Source: Faecalibacterium sp. (GTDB taxonomy: Bacteria > Bacillota > Clostridia > Oscillospirales > Ruminococcaceae). From it: DNA of 6,097 nucleotides. The DNA lies in assembly GCA_017483235.1 (NCBI GenBank), contig JAFULE010000239.1:1-6097 (forward strand). The letters run 5' to 3'. Numbering within the stretch: the first letter of the stretch is position 1; each line of letters opens with the position of its first letter. The translations under genes and the position numbers were made by a program. Shown in pieces: positions 1 to 5,915 of the stretch. The notes beneath the pieces were generated by a model that worked only from the letters and a program-made list of their open reading frames with translations, searched no databases and was not told where the DNA came from.

Positions 1-659
1 AGGCCCTTGTTCATCAATGTGGCGCTGTCGATGGTGATCTTGGCGCCCATATCCCAGTTGGGATGCTTGAGGGCATCGGCGCGGGTTTTGTTTTTCAGCT
101 GGTCGGCCTTCATGCCAAAGAAAGGGCCGCCCGATGCGGTAAGCAGGATCTTGGTCAGAGTGTTGGCACTTTCGCCGTCCTGCAGGCACTGGAAGATGGC
201 AGAATGTTCGCTGTCCACCGGAAGCAGGTGTACCCCATGCTGTTTGACAGCCTCGGTGACCAGATGGCCGCCGGTGACAAGGCTTTCCTTGTTGGCAAGG
301 GCCAAGTCATGGCCGCTTTGCACCGCCGAAAGGCTGGCGCCAAGGCCCGCAATACCCACCACGCTGTTCAGCACCACGTCGGGGCCGTCCAGCCCGGCCA
401 GCTGTACCAGACCCTCAGGCCCCTGCAGCAGCTTGGGCGCATCGGCGGTGCCGGCCAGCGCAGCCGACAGCTTTTCGAAGGCCGCCGGGTCGGTGACACA
501 GACGTATTGGGGGTGAAACTCGGCGATCTGCTGCTGCAACAACTCGACCCGGCTGTGAGCCGAAAGGCCGAATACCTCATACCCCTGTGCCCGGATCACG
601 TCCAGACTTTGGGTGCCGATGGAACCGGTGGAGCCAAGCAGGGTGACTTTTTTTGCCAT
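1..659 (-). CDS. dxr: 1-deoxy-D-xylulose 5-phosphate reductoisomerase, N-terminal part (runs off window)
   Basis: This is the first committed enzyme of the MEP isoprenoid pathway; it converts DXP to 2-C-methyl-D-erythritol 4-phosphate with NADPH and a divalent metal in the cytosol. Translating the minus strand from the ATG at 659 gives about 220 residues with no stop before the window edge. Visible signatures are the Rossmann nucleotide loop GSTGSIG (residues 9-15), ANKESLV (122-128), the metal-ligand motif PVDSEHSAIFQ (147-157, with Asp149 and Glu151), SGGPF (176-180) and KITIDSATLMNKGL (207-220). The window ends one residue before the expected third metal ligand, the Glu after MNKGL in the family. 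A good Shine-Dalgarno, GGAGG, lies 9 bases before the ATG. The gene starts 19 bases after the cdsA stop, so it is the distal gene of the pyrH operon. I see no defect; the C-terminal part simply lies outside the window. Confidence 0.96.
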   Translation of the reverse strand, partial: MAKKVTLLGSTGSIGTQSLDVIRAQGYEVFGLSAHSRVELLQQQIAEFHPQYVCVTDPAAFEKLSAALAGTADAPKLLQGPEGLVQLAGLDGPDVVLNSVVGIAGLGASLSAVQSGHDLALANKESLVTGGHLVTEAVKQHGVHLLPVDSEHSAIFQCLQDGESANTLTKILLTASGGPFFGMKADQLKNKTRADALKHPNWDMGAKITIDSATLMNKG

Positions 660-678
660 AGGAAAAGTCCTCCGTTTT

Positions 679-1539
679 TTAACGATAGAAGGCTGCGGTA
701 ACCGCCATGGTGACAAAGGGTGCAATGAACATCACGCTGTCGAAGCGGTCCAGAATGCCGCCGTGCCCCGGGAAGATGGAACCGTAATCCTTGATGCCGT
801 TCTGGCGCTTGACCACGCTGGCAAACAGGTCACCATAAATGCCCAGCACCGCCGACACCATGCCCAGAAAGGCGATGATGGCGTACATCGAAATGCCGAA
901 GTTGGAGCGGGTGAACATGGCAGTACGGTCGGCTGCAAACGAGTAGCCGTAGGTGGCCACCATGCCCAGCACCATGGTGCCCAGCACGCCGCCGATGGCG
1001 CCTTCCACCGTCTTTTTGGGGCTGACCACCGGGCACAGCTTATGCTTGCCAAAGGCGCGGCCTGCAAAGTAAGCACAGGTGTCGCCGCCCCATGCAAAGC
1101 AGAGGATGAGCAGAATAAAGAAGATGGCGTCGTACTGATATTCTGCCACCGGCAGCAGCTTTTTGAGATGCACCAGCGAATAGAAGCAGAAGATGATGAT
1201 GCCGCTGAACATGGCCAGACCACTGGCCTTGGCAAAGCTGACCGTGCCGTTGCGGACAACCAGATAGATGCAGTAGAACACCAGAAGCATAAAGGATGCA
1301 GGCAGCATCCAGTTGCGAACGGTGGGCGAATCGGACAACATGATGACCAGTGTGTAGGGCACCAGTACCAGATACAGCGGCAGTTCTTTTTTGCCAAAGC
1401 CCAGTGCGTTGAACACCTCGTGAATGGCGATCAGGGTGACTGCTGCGATGATCAGGTTGAAGATCATGGTGTCGAAGAACAGCAGAACCACTGCAAGGAC
1501 CGCAAGGCCCACCACAGCGGTGATAACTCGTGTTTTCAT
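679..1539 (-). CDS. cdsA: Phosphatidate cytidylyltransferase (CDP-diacylglycerol synthase)
   Basis: This integral membrane enzyme makes CDP-diacylglycerol from phosphatidic acid and CTP, the branch point of bacterial phospholipid synthesis. The 286-residue product is mostly hydrophobic, with several transmembrane segments (for example residues 5-22, 27-45, 57-68, 79-95, 107-122, 138-150, 182-197, 218-236 and 268-283). The family signature is intact at residues 241-268, including SVVKR, the KD pair, PGHGG and the DRFDS end that carries the catalytic/metal Asp residues. Upstream, WGGDTCAYFAGRAFGKHKL and the SPKKTVEG stretch (150-180) also match CTP_transf_1 proteins. Length is normal for the family. 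The gene starts 18 bases after uppS. The nearest Shine-Dalgarno-like GGGAG lies about 13 bases from the ATG, which is long, and no in-frame start lies closer, so translation may depend partly on coupling to uppS. Confidence 0.96.
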   Translation of the reverse strand: MKTRVITAVVGLAVLAVVLLFFDTMIFNLIIAAVTLIAIHEVFNALGFGKKELPLYLVLVPYTLVIMLSDSPTVRNWMLPASFMLLVFYCIYLVVRNGTVSFAKASGLAMFSGIIIFCFYSLVHLKKLLPVAEYQYDAIFFILLILCFAWGGDTCAYFAGRAFGKHKLCPVVSPKKTVEGAIGGVLGTMVLGMVATYGYSFAADRTAMFTRSNFGISMYAIIAFLGMVSAVLGIYGDLFASVVKRQNGIKDYGSIFPGHGGILDRFDSVMFIAPFVTMAVTAAFYR

Positions 1540-1557
1540 AGGTTTCGTAACTCTCCC

Positions 1558-2271
1558 TCAAATACCGCCGAACCGACGGCTGCGATGGTTGAATTCCTCA
1601 ATGGCGGCATCCAGATCGGCCCGGGTAAAATCGGGCCACAGAACGTCCATTTCCACCAGTTCGGAATAGGCGGCCTGCCACAGCATAAAGTTGGAAAGCC
1701 GCTTTTCGCCGCTGGGGCGAAGAATAAAATCGGGGTCTTTCTGCCCCTTGGTATACATTTCGGCGCTCATACGCTCTTCGGTGATCTGAGCCGGGGTAAG
1801 CTTCCCTTCTGCCACCTGCTGCGCCAGTTTTTGCGCAGCGCGCACGATCTCGGGCCGGCCGCCATAGTTGACCGCAATGTTCAATGTCATGCCGGTATTA
1901 TGGGCGGTTTTGGTTTCGATATCATTCATCAGGGCCTGATGTTCGGGCGCCAGTGCCGAGCGGTCGCCCAGAAAGACCACCCGGTTATTCTCTTTCTGGT
2001 AATCGTAGGCTTTTAATAGGTATTCGCCAAACAGCCGCATAATGCCGTTGACCTCTTCCAGCGGGCGCTTCCAGTTTTCGGTGGAGAAGGCGTAAAAGAA
2101 CACCGACTCGACCCCCAGCTCGTTGCAGTAGCGGGTGATGTCCTGAAAAACCTCGGCGCCTTTTTTGTGGCCGGCCGAGCGGGGCAGCCCCTGTTTTTTA
2201 GCCCAGCGGCCGTTGCCGTCCATGATGATGCCGATGGAAAGGCCCCTGGCAAACTCTTCGGGGTGGTTCAT
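1558..2271 (-). CDS. uppS: Isoprenyl transferase / undecaprenyl diphosphate synthase
   Basis: This cis-prenyltransferase extends farnesyl diphosphate with isopentenyl diphosphate to the C55 carrier lipid used for peptidoglycan and other wall polymers. The 237-residue product has every hallmark: IIMDGNGRWAKKQG (15-28, catalytic Asp18), the GHKKGAE segment (34-40), FSTENWKRP (62-70), NIAVNYGGR (131-139), and RPSGEKRLSNFMLWQ (185-199), followed by DVLWPDF (209-215) and a C-terminal RRFGG. Length is typical. The ATG at 2271 was chosen. Its Shine-Dalgarno AAGGAGTGA (2281-2289) sits 12 bases away, rather far; a CTG at 2275-2277, two codons upstream and in frame, would be about 6 bases from it and is a possible alternative start. 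It is preceded by an unusually long 144-base spacer after frr and followed closely by cdsA and dxr, forming a lipid/isoprenoid half of the operon. Confidence 0.97.
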   Translation of the reverse strand: MNHPEEFARGLSIGIIMDGNGRWAKKQGLPRSAGHKKGAEVFQDITRYCNELGVESVFFYAFSTENWKRPLEEVNGIMRLFGEYLLKAYDYQKENNRVVFLGDRSALAPEHQALMNDIETKTAHNTGMTLNIAVNYGGRPEIVRAAQKLAQQVAEGKLTPAQITEERMSAEMYTKGQKDPDFILRPSGEKRLSNFMLWQAAYSELVEMDVLWPDFTRADLDAAIEEFNHRSRRFGGI

Positions 2272-2291
2272 AAACAGATTTCACTCCTTGG

Positions 2292-2317
2292 AAAAAAGAG
2301 GCCGCGCACACGGCGGC
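2292..2317 (-). terminator. Weak terminator-like or attenuator-like hairpin upstream of uppS
   Basis: Read on the minus strand, GCCGC, a 7-base loop and GCGGC (2317 down to 2301) are followed by CTC and six T residues (2297-2292). That is the layout of a short intrinsic terminator lying just before the uppS Shine-Dalgarno. The 5-bp stem is short and the T run starts three bases after it, so termination would be partial at best. It may lower readthrough from frr into uppS-cdsA-dxr. Function is inferred from shape only. Confidence 0.35.
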
Positions 2318-2323
2318 GGGCAC

Positions 2324-2353
2324 CCGGCAGCAAGGGCACTTACCTGCTGCCGG
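2324..2353 (-). repeat. Perfect 9-bp inverted repeat in the frr-uppS spacer
   Basis: CCGGCAGCA (2324-2332) and TGCTGCCGG (2345-2353) are exact reverse complements around a 12-base loop, so the frr-uppS transcript would form a stable stem here. A further pair, ACACCGC (2354-2360) and GCGGTGT (2394-2400), could form a second stem just upstream in the mRNA. Together with the terminator-like hairpin at 2292-2317 they make the 2272-2415 spacer highly structured. No tRNA, known riboswitch or small gene was recognised in it. Confidence 0.55.
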
Positions 2354-2415
2354 ACACCGCGCGGCGATCGGCGCACGGCACTCGGTTTTTGTTGCGGTGT
2401 GTCGGCCGATGGAAA

Positions 2416-2970
2416 TCAGACGGACATGATCTCCTTCTGCTTATCGGCAACGGCAGCGTCAACCTTCTTGATAAACTTGTCGGTCAGCTTCTGCACAGCC
2501 TCTTCCATCTTCTTCTGGTCGTCCTCAGTCAGCTCGCCGGCTTTCTTGGCGGCCTTGGCCTTATCCATAGCGTCGCGGCGGATGTTGCGGATGGCAACCT
2601 TGCTTTCTTCGCCCAGCTTGGAAACATCCTTGGCCAGCTGCTTGCGGCGCTCTTCAGTGGGCGCCGGGAAGGTCAGGCGGATGGTAACACCGTCATCGAT
2701 GGGGTTAATGCCCAGATCGCTGGCCTGAATGGCCTTGGTGATGGGGCGCAGCAGGCTGCGGTCCCAGGGGCTGATGGTCAGGATGCGGGCCTCGCTGACC
2801 GCAACCGAAGCCACCTGCTGCAGCGGGGTGGGGGCGCCGTAGTAATCGACGGTGATCTTATCCAGAACGGCGGGGTTGGCGCGGCCGGCGCGCACGGCAG
2901 CCAGCTCACGGTTCAGGTGATCCAGCGCACTGTTCATTTTTTCTTCGTAAACCTTGGTGCTGATGCTCAT
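2416..2970 (-). CDS. frr: Ribosome recycling factor
   Basis: RRF works with EF-G in the cytosol to split the post-termination ribosome so that subunits can be reused. The 184-residue product matches the near-invariant family length of about 185. Recognisable segments are RAGRANPAVLDKITVDYYG (27-45), the adjacent PTPLQQVA (47-54), INPIDDGVTIRLTFPAPTEE (88-107, hinge/domain II side) and RNIRRDAMDKAK (128-139, with the Arg cluster known to contact the ribosome), followed by a charged helical C-terminus that forms the three-helix bundle. The start at 2970 has a strong Shine-Dalgarno, AAGGAG, about 8 bases away. It lies 51 bases after pyrH in the common pyrH-frr pairing. No anomalies are seen. Confidence 0.98.
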   Translation of the reverse strand: MSISTKVYEEKMNSALDHLNRELAAVRAGRANPAVLDKITVDYYGAPTPLQQVASVAVSEARILTISPWDRSLLRPITKAIQASDLGINPIDDGVTIRLTFPAPTEERRKQLAKDVSKLGEESKVAIRNIRRDAMDKAKAAKKAGELTEDDQKKMEEAVQKLTDKFIKKVDAAVADKQKEIMSV

Positions 2971-3021
2971 AGTAAACTCTCCTTAAAACATGTTATGCGG
3001 CGCTTCTTGCGTTACGCCGGA

Positions 3022-3732
3022 TCATTCTTCGTAAACCAGAGTGCCCACATTTTCGCCCTGCACAGCCAGCGCGATATTTTCGGGCTTGGCCAGATCGAAC
3101 ACCAGAATGGGCAGCTTGTTGTCGCGGCAAAGGGTGGCGGCGGTGCCGTCCATCACCTGCAGCTGATCCTCCAGCACCTTGGTAAAGGTGAGGGTATCGT
3201 ACTTTTTTGCGTCGGGGTACTTGTGGGGGTCCTTGTCGTACACGCCGTCCACCATGGTGGCCTTGAACATTACGTCGGCGCTTACCTCAACGGCACGCAG
3301 CGCGGTGGCCGTATCGGTGGAGAAGAAGGGGTTGCCGGTGCCGCCGCCAAACAGCACCACCTTGCCGGCCTCCATGGCCTGCAGGGCGTCCTTGCGGGTA
3401 AAGCTGGGGGCCACCTGCGGCATGACGATGCTGGTAAGCACCTCGGTCTGCACGCCCAGCTGTTCCAGCATATCCGAAACAGCCAGACAGTTCATTACGG
3501 TGGCCAGCATACCGATCTTATCGGCCAGGGTACGCTCCATGGCGCCGCTGGAACGGCCGCGCCAGAAGTTGCCGCCGCCCACCACGATGCCGATCTGCAC
3601 ACCCAGCTGGTGGGCCTGCTTGATGCCCTCGCAGATGGAACGCATCACGGCTTCGTCAAAGCCGGTGCCCTTGGCGCCGCCCAAAGCTTCGCCGCTGACT
3701 TTTAAAAGAATGCGATGATATTTTAATGCCAT
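3022..3732 (-). CDS. pyrH: UMP kinase
   Basis: UMP kinase phosphorylates UMP to UDP with ATP, feeding all pyrimidine nucleotides; it is a cytosolic hexamer of the amino-acid kinase fold. The 236-residue product has the expected landmarks: RILLKVSGEAL (7-17, phosphate-binding Lys11), VVGGGNFWRG (50-59), MLATVMN (75-81), the GTGNPFFSTD motif (131-140, UMP binding) and KATMVDGVYDKDP (157-169, nucleotide-binding region), then DGTAATLCRDNKLPI (195-209). Length is normal. The ATG at 3732 gives the usual PyrH N-terminus; the ribosome site is modest (GGGATGG about 9 bases upstream). It is the first gene of the operon and has its own promoter candidate. The rpsB-tsf pair often found upstream in other bacteria is absent, and an unrelated terminated operon sits there instead. 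Confidence 0.98.
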   Translation of the reverse strand: MALKYHRILLKVSGEALGGAKGTGFDEAVMRSICEGIKQAHQLGVQIGIVVGGGNFWRGRSSGAMERTLADKIGMLATVMNCLAVSDMLEQLGVQTEVLTSIVMPQVAPSFTRKDALQAMEAGKVVLFGGGTGNPFFSTDTATALRAVEVSADVMFKATMVDGVYDKDPHKYPDAKKYDTLTFTKVLEDQLQVMDGTAATLCRDNKLPILVFDLAKPENIALAVQGENVGTLVYEE

Positions 3733-3768
3733 ATTGTCACACCATCCCAGTTAAATTCTATCGCGTAT

Positions 3769-3797
3769 ATTTTACAATAAAAACCAAATGATGTAAA
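3769..3797 (-). promoter_or_regulatory. Sigma-70-type promoter candidate for the pyrH operon
   Basis: On the minus strand a TTTACA -35 (3797-3792) and a TAAAAT -10 (3774-3769) are separated by exactly 17 bases. Each box matches the consensus at five of six positions. It lies 36 bases upstream of the pyrH ATG and downstream of the terminator of the preceding operon, where a promoter would be required. Confidence 0.7.
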
Positions 3798-3839
3798 CCC
3801 GAAATGCCCGAAAAAAGGTAAAGCCTTTGTGAACAAGGC

Positions 3840-3866
3840 AAAAATCCCCCCGGCTATGCCGGGGGG
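3840..3866 (-). terminator. Intrinsic terminator of the regulatory operon
   Basis: CCCCCCGGC (3846-3854) and GCCGGGGGG (3858-3866) form a perfect 9-bp GC stem with a 3-base loop. Read on the minus strand the stem is followed by A and five T residues (3844-3840). It begins 17 bases after the stop of the histidine-kinase-like gene, separating that operon from pyrH. On the plus strand no T run follows directly, so it is directional. Confidence 0.9.
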
Positions 3867-3883
3867 AACGCTGTTTTACACGG

Positions 3884-4768
3884 TTATTCCGCCTTGGGGC
3901 CGCGGCCCAGATTCTGCAGCCCGGGCACAGTGCGCAGCTCGCGCAGGGCAGCGCCGCGCAGATGCTGCAGCCGCATTTCCTGCTGCAGGGGCGAATGCAG
4001 CACCACACTGTCGGGCGGCAGCTGCCCGCCCTGCGGGATCAGCATGCGGATGCAGGTGCCGTTTTTTTGCGGCTGCACCGAAATTTTCCAGCCCATCATG
4101 CGGCAGTATTCGCCGCACAGATACAGCCCGATGCCCGGCCCGTTTTCAAACCCAGGGGCAGTGTTTTCCTGCTTCACAAAGGGCTGGAACAGATTTTGCA
4201 GCTGCTCGGGGGGCATGCCGCAGCCGGTGTCGGAAACGGTAAGGCTCACACCGTCTTCGGCGGCACACAGCCCAAAGGTGACCACGCCACCCTTTTTGCA
4301 GGCGCGCAGCCCGTTGGAGGTAAGGTTGAGGATGACACGCTCGGCCAGCAGATAATCGGCCTGCACAATATACTGCTCTTCGTCAGTGCAGTCCAGCTGC
4401 AGGGTTACGCCGATGGCGCGGTAGATATCGGCCTGTTCGGCACAGATGCCCTGCAGCATCGAGCGCAGATCAAGCCATTCGGTTTGCGGGGTAACTGCGG
4501 TGCACAGGCAGGCACACATGGCCACCAGATTGTCGGTGATACGGTGCAGCCCTTCGGTGGCTGTTTCGATGTCCTGCAGCGCCTGCTGTACTGTCTCGTG
4601 GGAATACTCGGCCCGGTTTTGCTCCAGATGCATCTGCAGATATTCCCGGTTCAGGCTGATCAGGTTCAGCGGGCGGGCAAACTCCTCACTTACTGCATGC
4701 AGCATCAGTTCGTTCAGCCGGGTCTGGACCCCATCGTTCATGTCAAGTCTGCCGTTTGATTCAAGCAT
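3884..4768 (-). CDS. Soluble histidine-kinase-like HATPase protein with atypical H-box
   Basis: The 294-residue product is built like a two-component kinase core with no transmembrane segment and no sensor domain. Residues 16-50 and 56-90 look like the two DHp helices, and residues 137-245 form a HATPase_c domain. The ATP-site motifs are intact: N-box NLTSN (148-152), G1 box DTGCGM (180-185), F-box LFQPF (193-197) and G2 box GPGIGL (210-215). The H-box, normally like SHELRTPL, reads SEEFARPL (27-34), so Glu28 occupies the phosphoacceptor His position. His24, one helical turn earlier, is the nearest His. A CxCxC cluster lies at 85-89, and a tail of about 50 residues follows the ATPase domain. 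The start was set at 4768 because of a Shine-Dalgarno 9 bases away; an ATG at 4741 is a weaker option, and one at 4810 would lengthen the overlap. It overlaps the regulator gene by 31 bases. Whether it phosphorylates, dephosphorylates or only binds its partner is unknown. Confidence 0.85.
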   Translation of the reverse strand: MLESNGRLDMNDGVQTRLNELMLHAVSEEFARPLNLISLNREYLQMHLEQNRAEYSHETVQQALQDIETATEGLHRITDNLVAMCACLCTAVTPQTEWLDLRSMLQGICAEQADIYRAIGVTLQLDCTDEEQYIVQADYLLAERVILNLTSNGLRACKKGGVVTFGLCAAEDGVSLTVSDTGCGMPPEQLQNLFQPFVKQENTAPGFENGPGIGLYLCGEYCRMMGWKISVQPQKNGTCIRMLIPQGGQLPPDSVVLHSPLQQEMRLQHLRGAALRELRTVPGLQNLGRGPKAE

Positions 4769-5526
4769 TCTTCTTCGCCTCTTTCGTAAATGGCACGGTG
4801 CACATCCCACTGCACCGCATACACCAGCCGCCCTGCCGAAGGCCGTTCAGAAAGACCGGCCCGCATTTTGAACGCCAGATACTCCGGCGCATTCTGTTCT
4901 TCCAGCCGGTCCACCAGCCGCCGCAGGCTGCATTCCACCGCATTGGCCGACAGGGCAATGTGCAGCTTGCTTACTTCGCGCAGCAATTCCTTTTTGATGG
5001 CCATGCGTTCGTCGTTCTGTTCCGCCAGTACCACCGCTTCGGTCAGGTAGACGCAGGGCATCTCGTCGCCCCGCAAGCGCCAGCTTTGAAACAGCTGAAG
5101 GCAGCAATGCTGGATCTGTTCCGCACCGGCCCCGCACAGCATACGGATACGCCGCACCAGGGTGGCCAGATCGTACGGCTTTATCATACAATAGTTGGGC
5201 CCGTAAGACAAGAGCTTCTGGTGAATGGCGCGATGGCTGCTGCGCAGCAGAAAGATGATGGTGCTGCCCACCGGCCGATCCGCTGCGGCCAGCCGCTCCA
5301 TAAATTCGATGGCGTCCATATCCTGCAGCAGTTCATCCACCAGAATGCAGTCGTACCGGCAAAAATACACTTCGCGCAGAAGAGTTTTGCCCCGCGGATA
5401 CACATCGTTGCATACAATACCCTCGGTTTCGGCCAGATAGCGCTGTGTTACCCTTGCCACAGACTCGTCGGCCATGGCAAGGGCAATTCTGAGGGGATGG
5501 CTGCTGTTTTCTTTTGCTTGCATCAT
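4738..5526 (-). CDS. Spo0A-like response regulator with degenerate receiver
   Basis: The 262-residue product aligns by eye with Spo0A along its whole length. Residues 12-130 form a receiver: phosphoacceptor Asp64 in ILVDELLQDMD (61-71) and the conserved Lys116 in MIKPYDLATLV (114-124) are present. The acidic pair near the N-terminus is shifted or partly lost (AMADES, 17-22), and the switch Thr/Ser position reads Leu94. Residues about 140-248 resemble the Spo0A C-terminal DNA-binding domain: YLTEAVVLAEQNDE (160-173), then a helix with NAVECSLRRLVD (195-206), matching the V-E-x-x-[IL]-R pattern of the Spo0A recognition region, then an SERPSAGRLVYAV-type end (226-238). Conservation is weak, so a diverged paralogue is more likely than true Spo0A. 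The ATG at 5526 overlaps the upstream stop by 4 bases and has AAGG 5 bases away; a second ATG follows immediately (5523). Target genes and phosphorylation are unknown. Confidence 0.85.
   Translation of the reverse strand: MMQAKENSSHPLRIALAMADESVARVTQRYLAETEGIVCNDVYPRGKTLLREVYFCRYDCILVDELLQDMDAIEFMERLAAADRPVGSTIIFLLRSSHRAIHQKLLSYGPNYCMIKPYDLATLVRRIRMLCGAGAEQIQHCCLQLFQSWRLRGDEMPCVYLTEAVVLAEQNDERMAIKKELLREVSKLHIALSANAVECSLRRLVDRLEEQNAPEYLAFKMRAGLSERPSAGRLVYAVQWDVHRAIYERGEEECLNQTADLT
4778..4783 (-). promoter_or_regulatory. Ribosome binding site deciding the kinase-like gene start
   Basis: AAGAGG on the minus strand lies 9 bases upstream of the ATG at 4768. No comparable site precedes the ATG at 4741, which instead forms an ATGA overlap with the regulator stop. 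The site lies inside the 3' end of the regulator gene, so the downstream gene is likely translated by ribosomes arriving from it. Confidence 0.6.
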
Positions 5527-5816
5527 TTTGTCCTTCCGTTTTCGGTTACCACATCATCTGCTGCACACAGCAGCTCGTCCAGCACATCTTTCCAGGTTTG
5601 GATGGGGATGCTGTTTTCGTACAGAAAACGCACCAGCTGCCGCCCCCGCAGGGCGTCCACCGCCGCAACAGCGGTTTCGCTGCGGGCAGGCCGCCCCTCC
5701 ATATCCAGCCGCAGCGACAGGCAAAAGCCGTCCGCCCCGACGCTGCCGGCATAGGTCAGCGTATGCGCCTGCTGATAGGGCCCCAATGCCGAAAATTCGC
5801 GCACCAGTGCTGTCAT
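5523..5816 (-). CDS. Small protein resembling DUF6514, first gene of regulatory operon
   Basis: The 97-residue product has no signal peptide or membrane segment. It looks like a compact alpha/beta protein: a strand-rich part with TLTYAGSV and FCLSLRLDMEG (about 19-41), a SETAVAAVDALRG helix (46-58), and QLVRFLYENSIPIQTWKDVL (60-79), ending in DELL. The last part matches the pattern I recall for DUF6514 of Clostridia (hydrophobic helix, a short 'sP' turn, then a DVxEDxL-like ending), so the family is a tentative call made from memory. Its function is unknown. The ATG at 5816 has a good ribosome site (GGTGAGG, 7 bases away). The stop overlaps the ATG of the Spo0A-like regulator by 4 bases, which suggests co-translation and a role linked to that regulator, possibly as a partner or modulator (inference). 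Confidence 0.75.
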   Translation of the reverse strand: MTALVREFSALGPYQQAHTLTYAGSVGADGFCLSLRLDMEGRPARSETAVAAVDALRGRQLVRFLYENSIPIQTWKDVLDELLCAADDVVTENGRTK

Positions 5817-5838
5817 CTGTGATCCTCACCTTTCTTGG

Positions 5839-5863
5839 CCGGCGGCTGTGCTTTTGCCGCCGG
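5839..5863 (-). repeat. Perfect 8-bp hairpin in the leader of the regulatory operon
   Basis: CCGGCGGC (5839-5846) and GCCGCCGG (5856-5863) are exact reverse complements around a 9-base loop. In the minus-strand mRNA the stem ends a few bases before the ribosome site of the 97-residue protein gene. It could stabilise the transcript or influence initiation. It is not followed by a T run on the minus strand, so it is not an obvious terminator. Confidence 0.6.
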
Positions 5864-5882
5864 TGCTCTTTCGTTCTTCTTT

Positions 5883-5911
5883 ATTGTACCGAGGTTATGC
5901 TGCCAGTGCAA
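5883..5911 (-). promoter_or_regulatory. Promoter candidate for the three-gene regulatory operon
   Basis: On the minus strand a TACAAT -10 (5888-5883, five of six) is preceded at exactly 17 bases by TTGCAC (5911-5906, three of six). It lies 66 bases upstream of the first ATG, giving a leader that contains the 5839-5863 hairpin. The weak -35 suggests low basal or activator-dependent transcription. Confidence 0.5.
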
Positions 5912-5915
5912 CGAT

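Noticed and set aside
2998..3019. CGGCG/CGCCG inverted repeat in the pyrH-frr gap
   Set aside because: Only 5 bp with a 12-base loop and no T run; too weak to call a regulatory structure.
613..3705. Long open frames on the plus strand opposite dxr, cdsA, uppS, frr and pyrH
   Set aside because: They are antisense to genes with unmistakable family motifs. Their translations are low-complexity, rich in His, Gln and Gly, with no recognisable domain, as expected opposite GC-rich coding sequence.
3829..5754. Plus-strand open frames opposite the kinase-like and regulator genes
   Set aside because: Same reason: the minus strand shows ATP-binding boxes, receiver residues, overlaps and ribosome sites, while the plus-strand frames show none.
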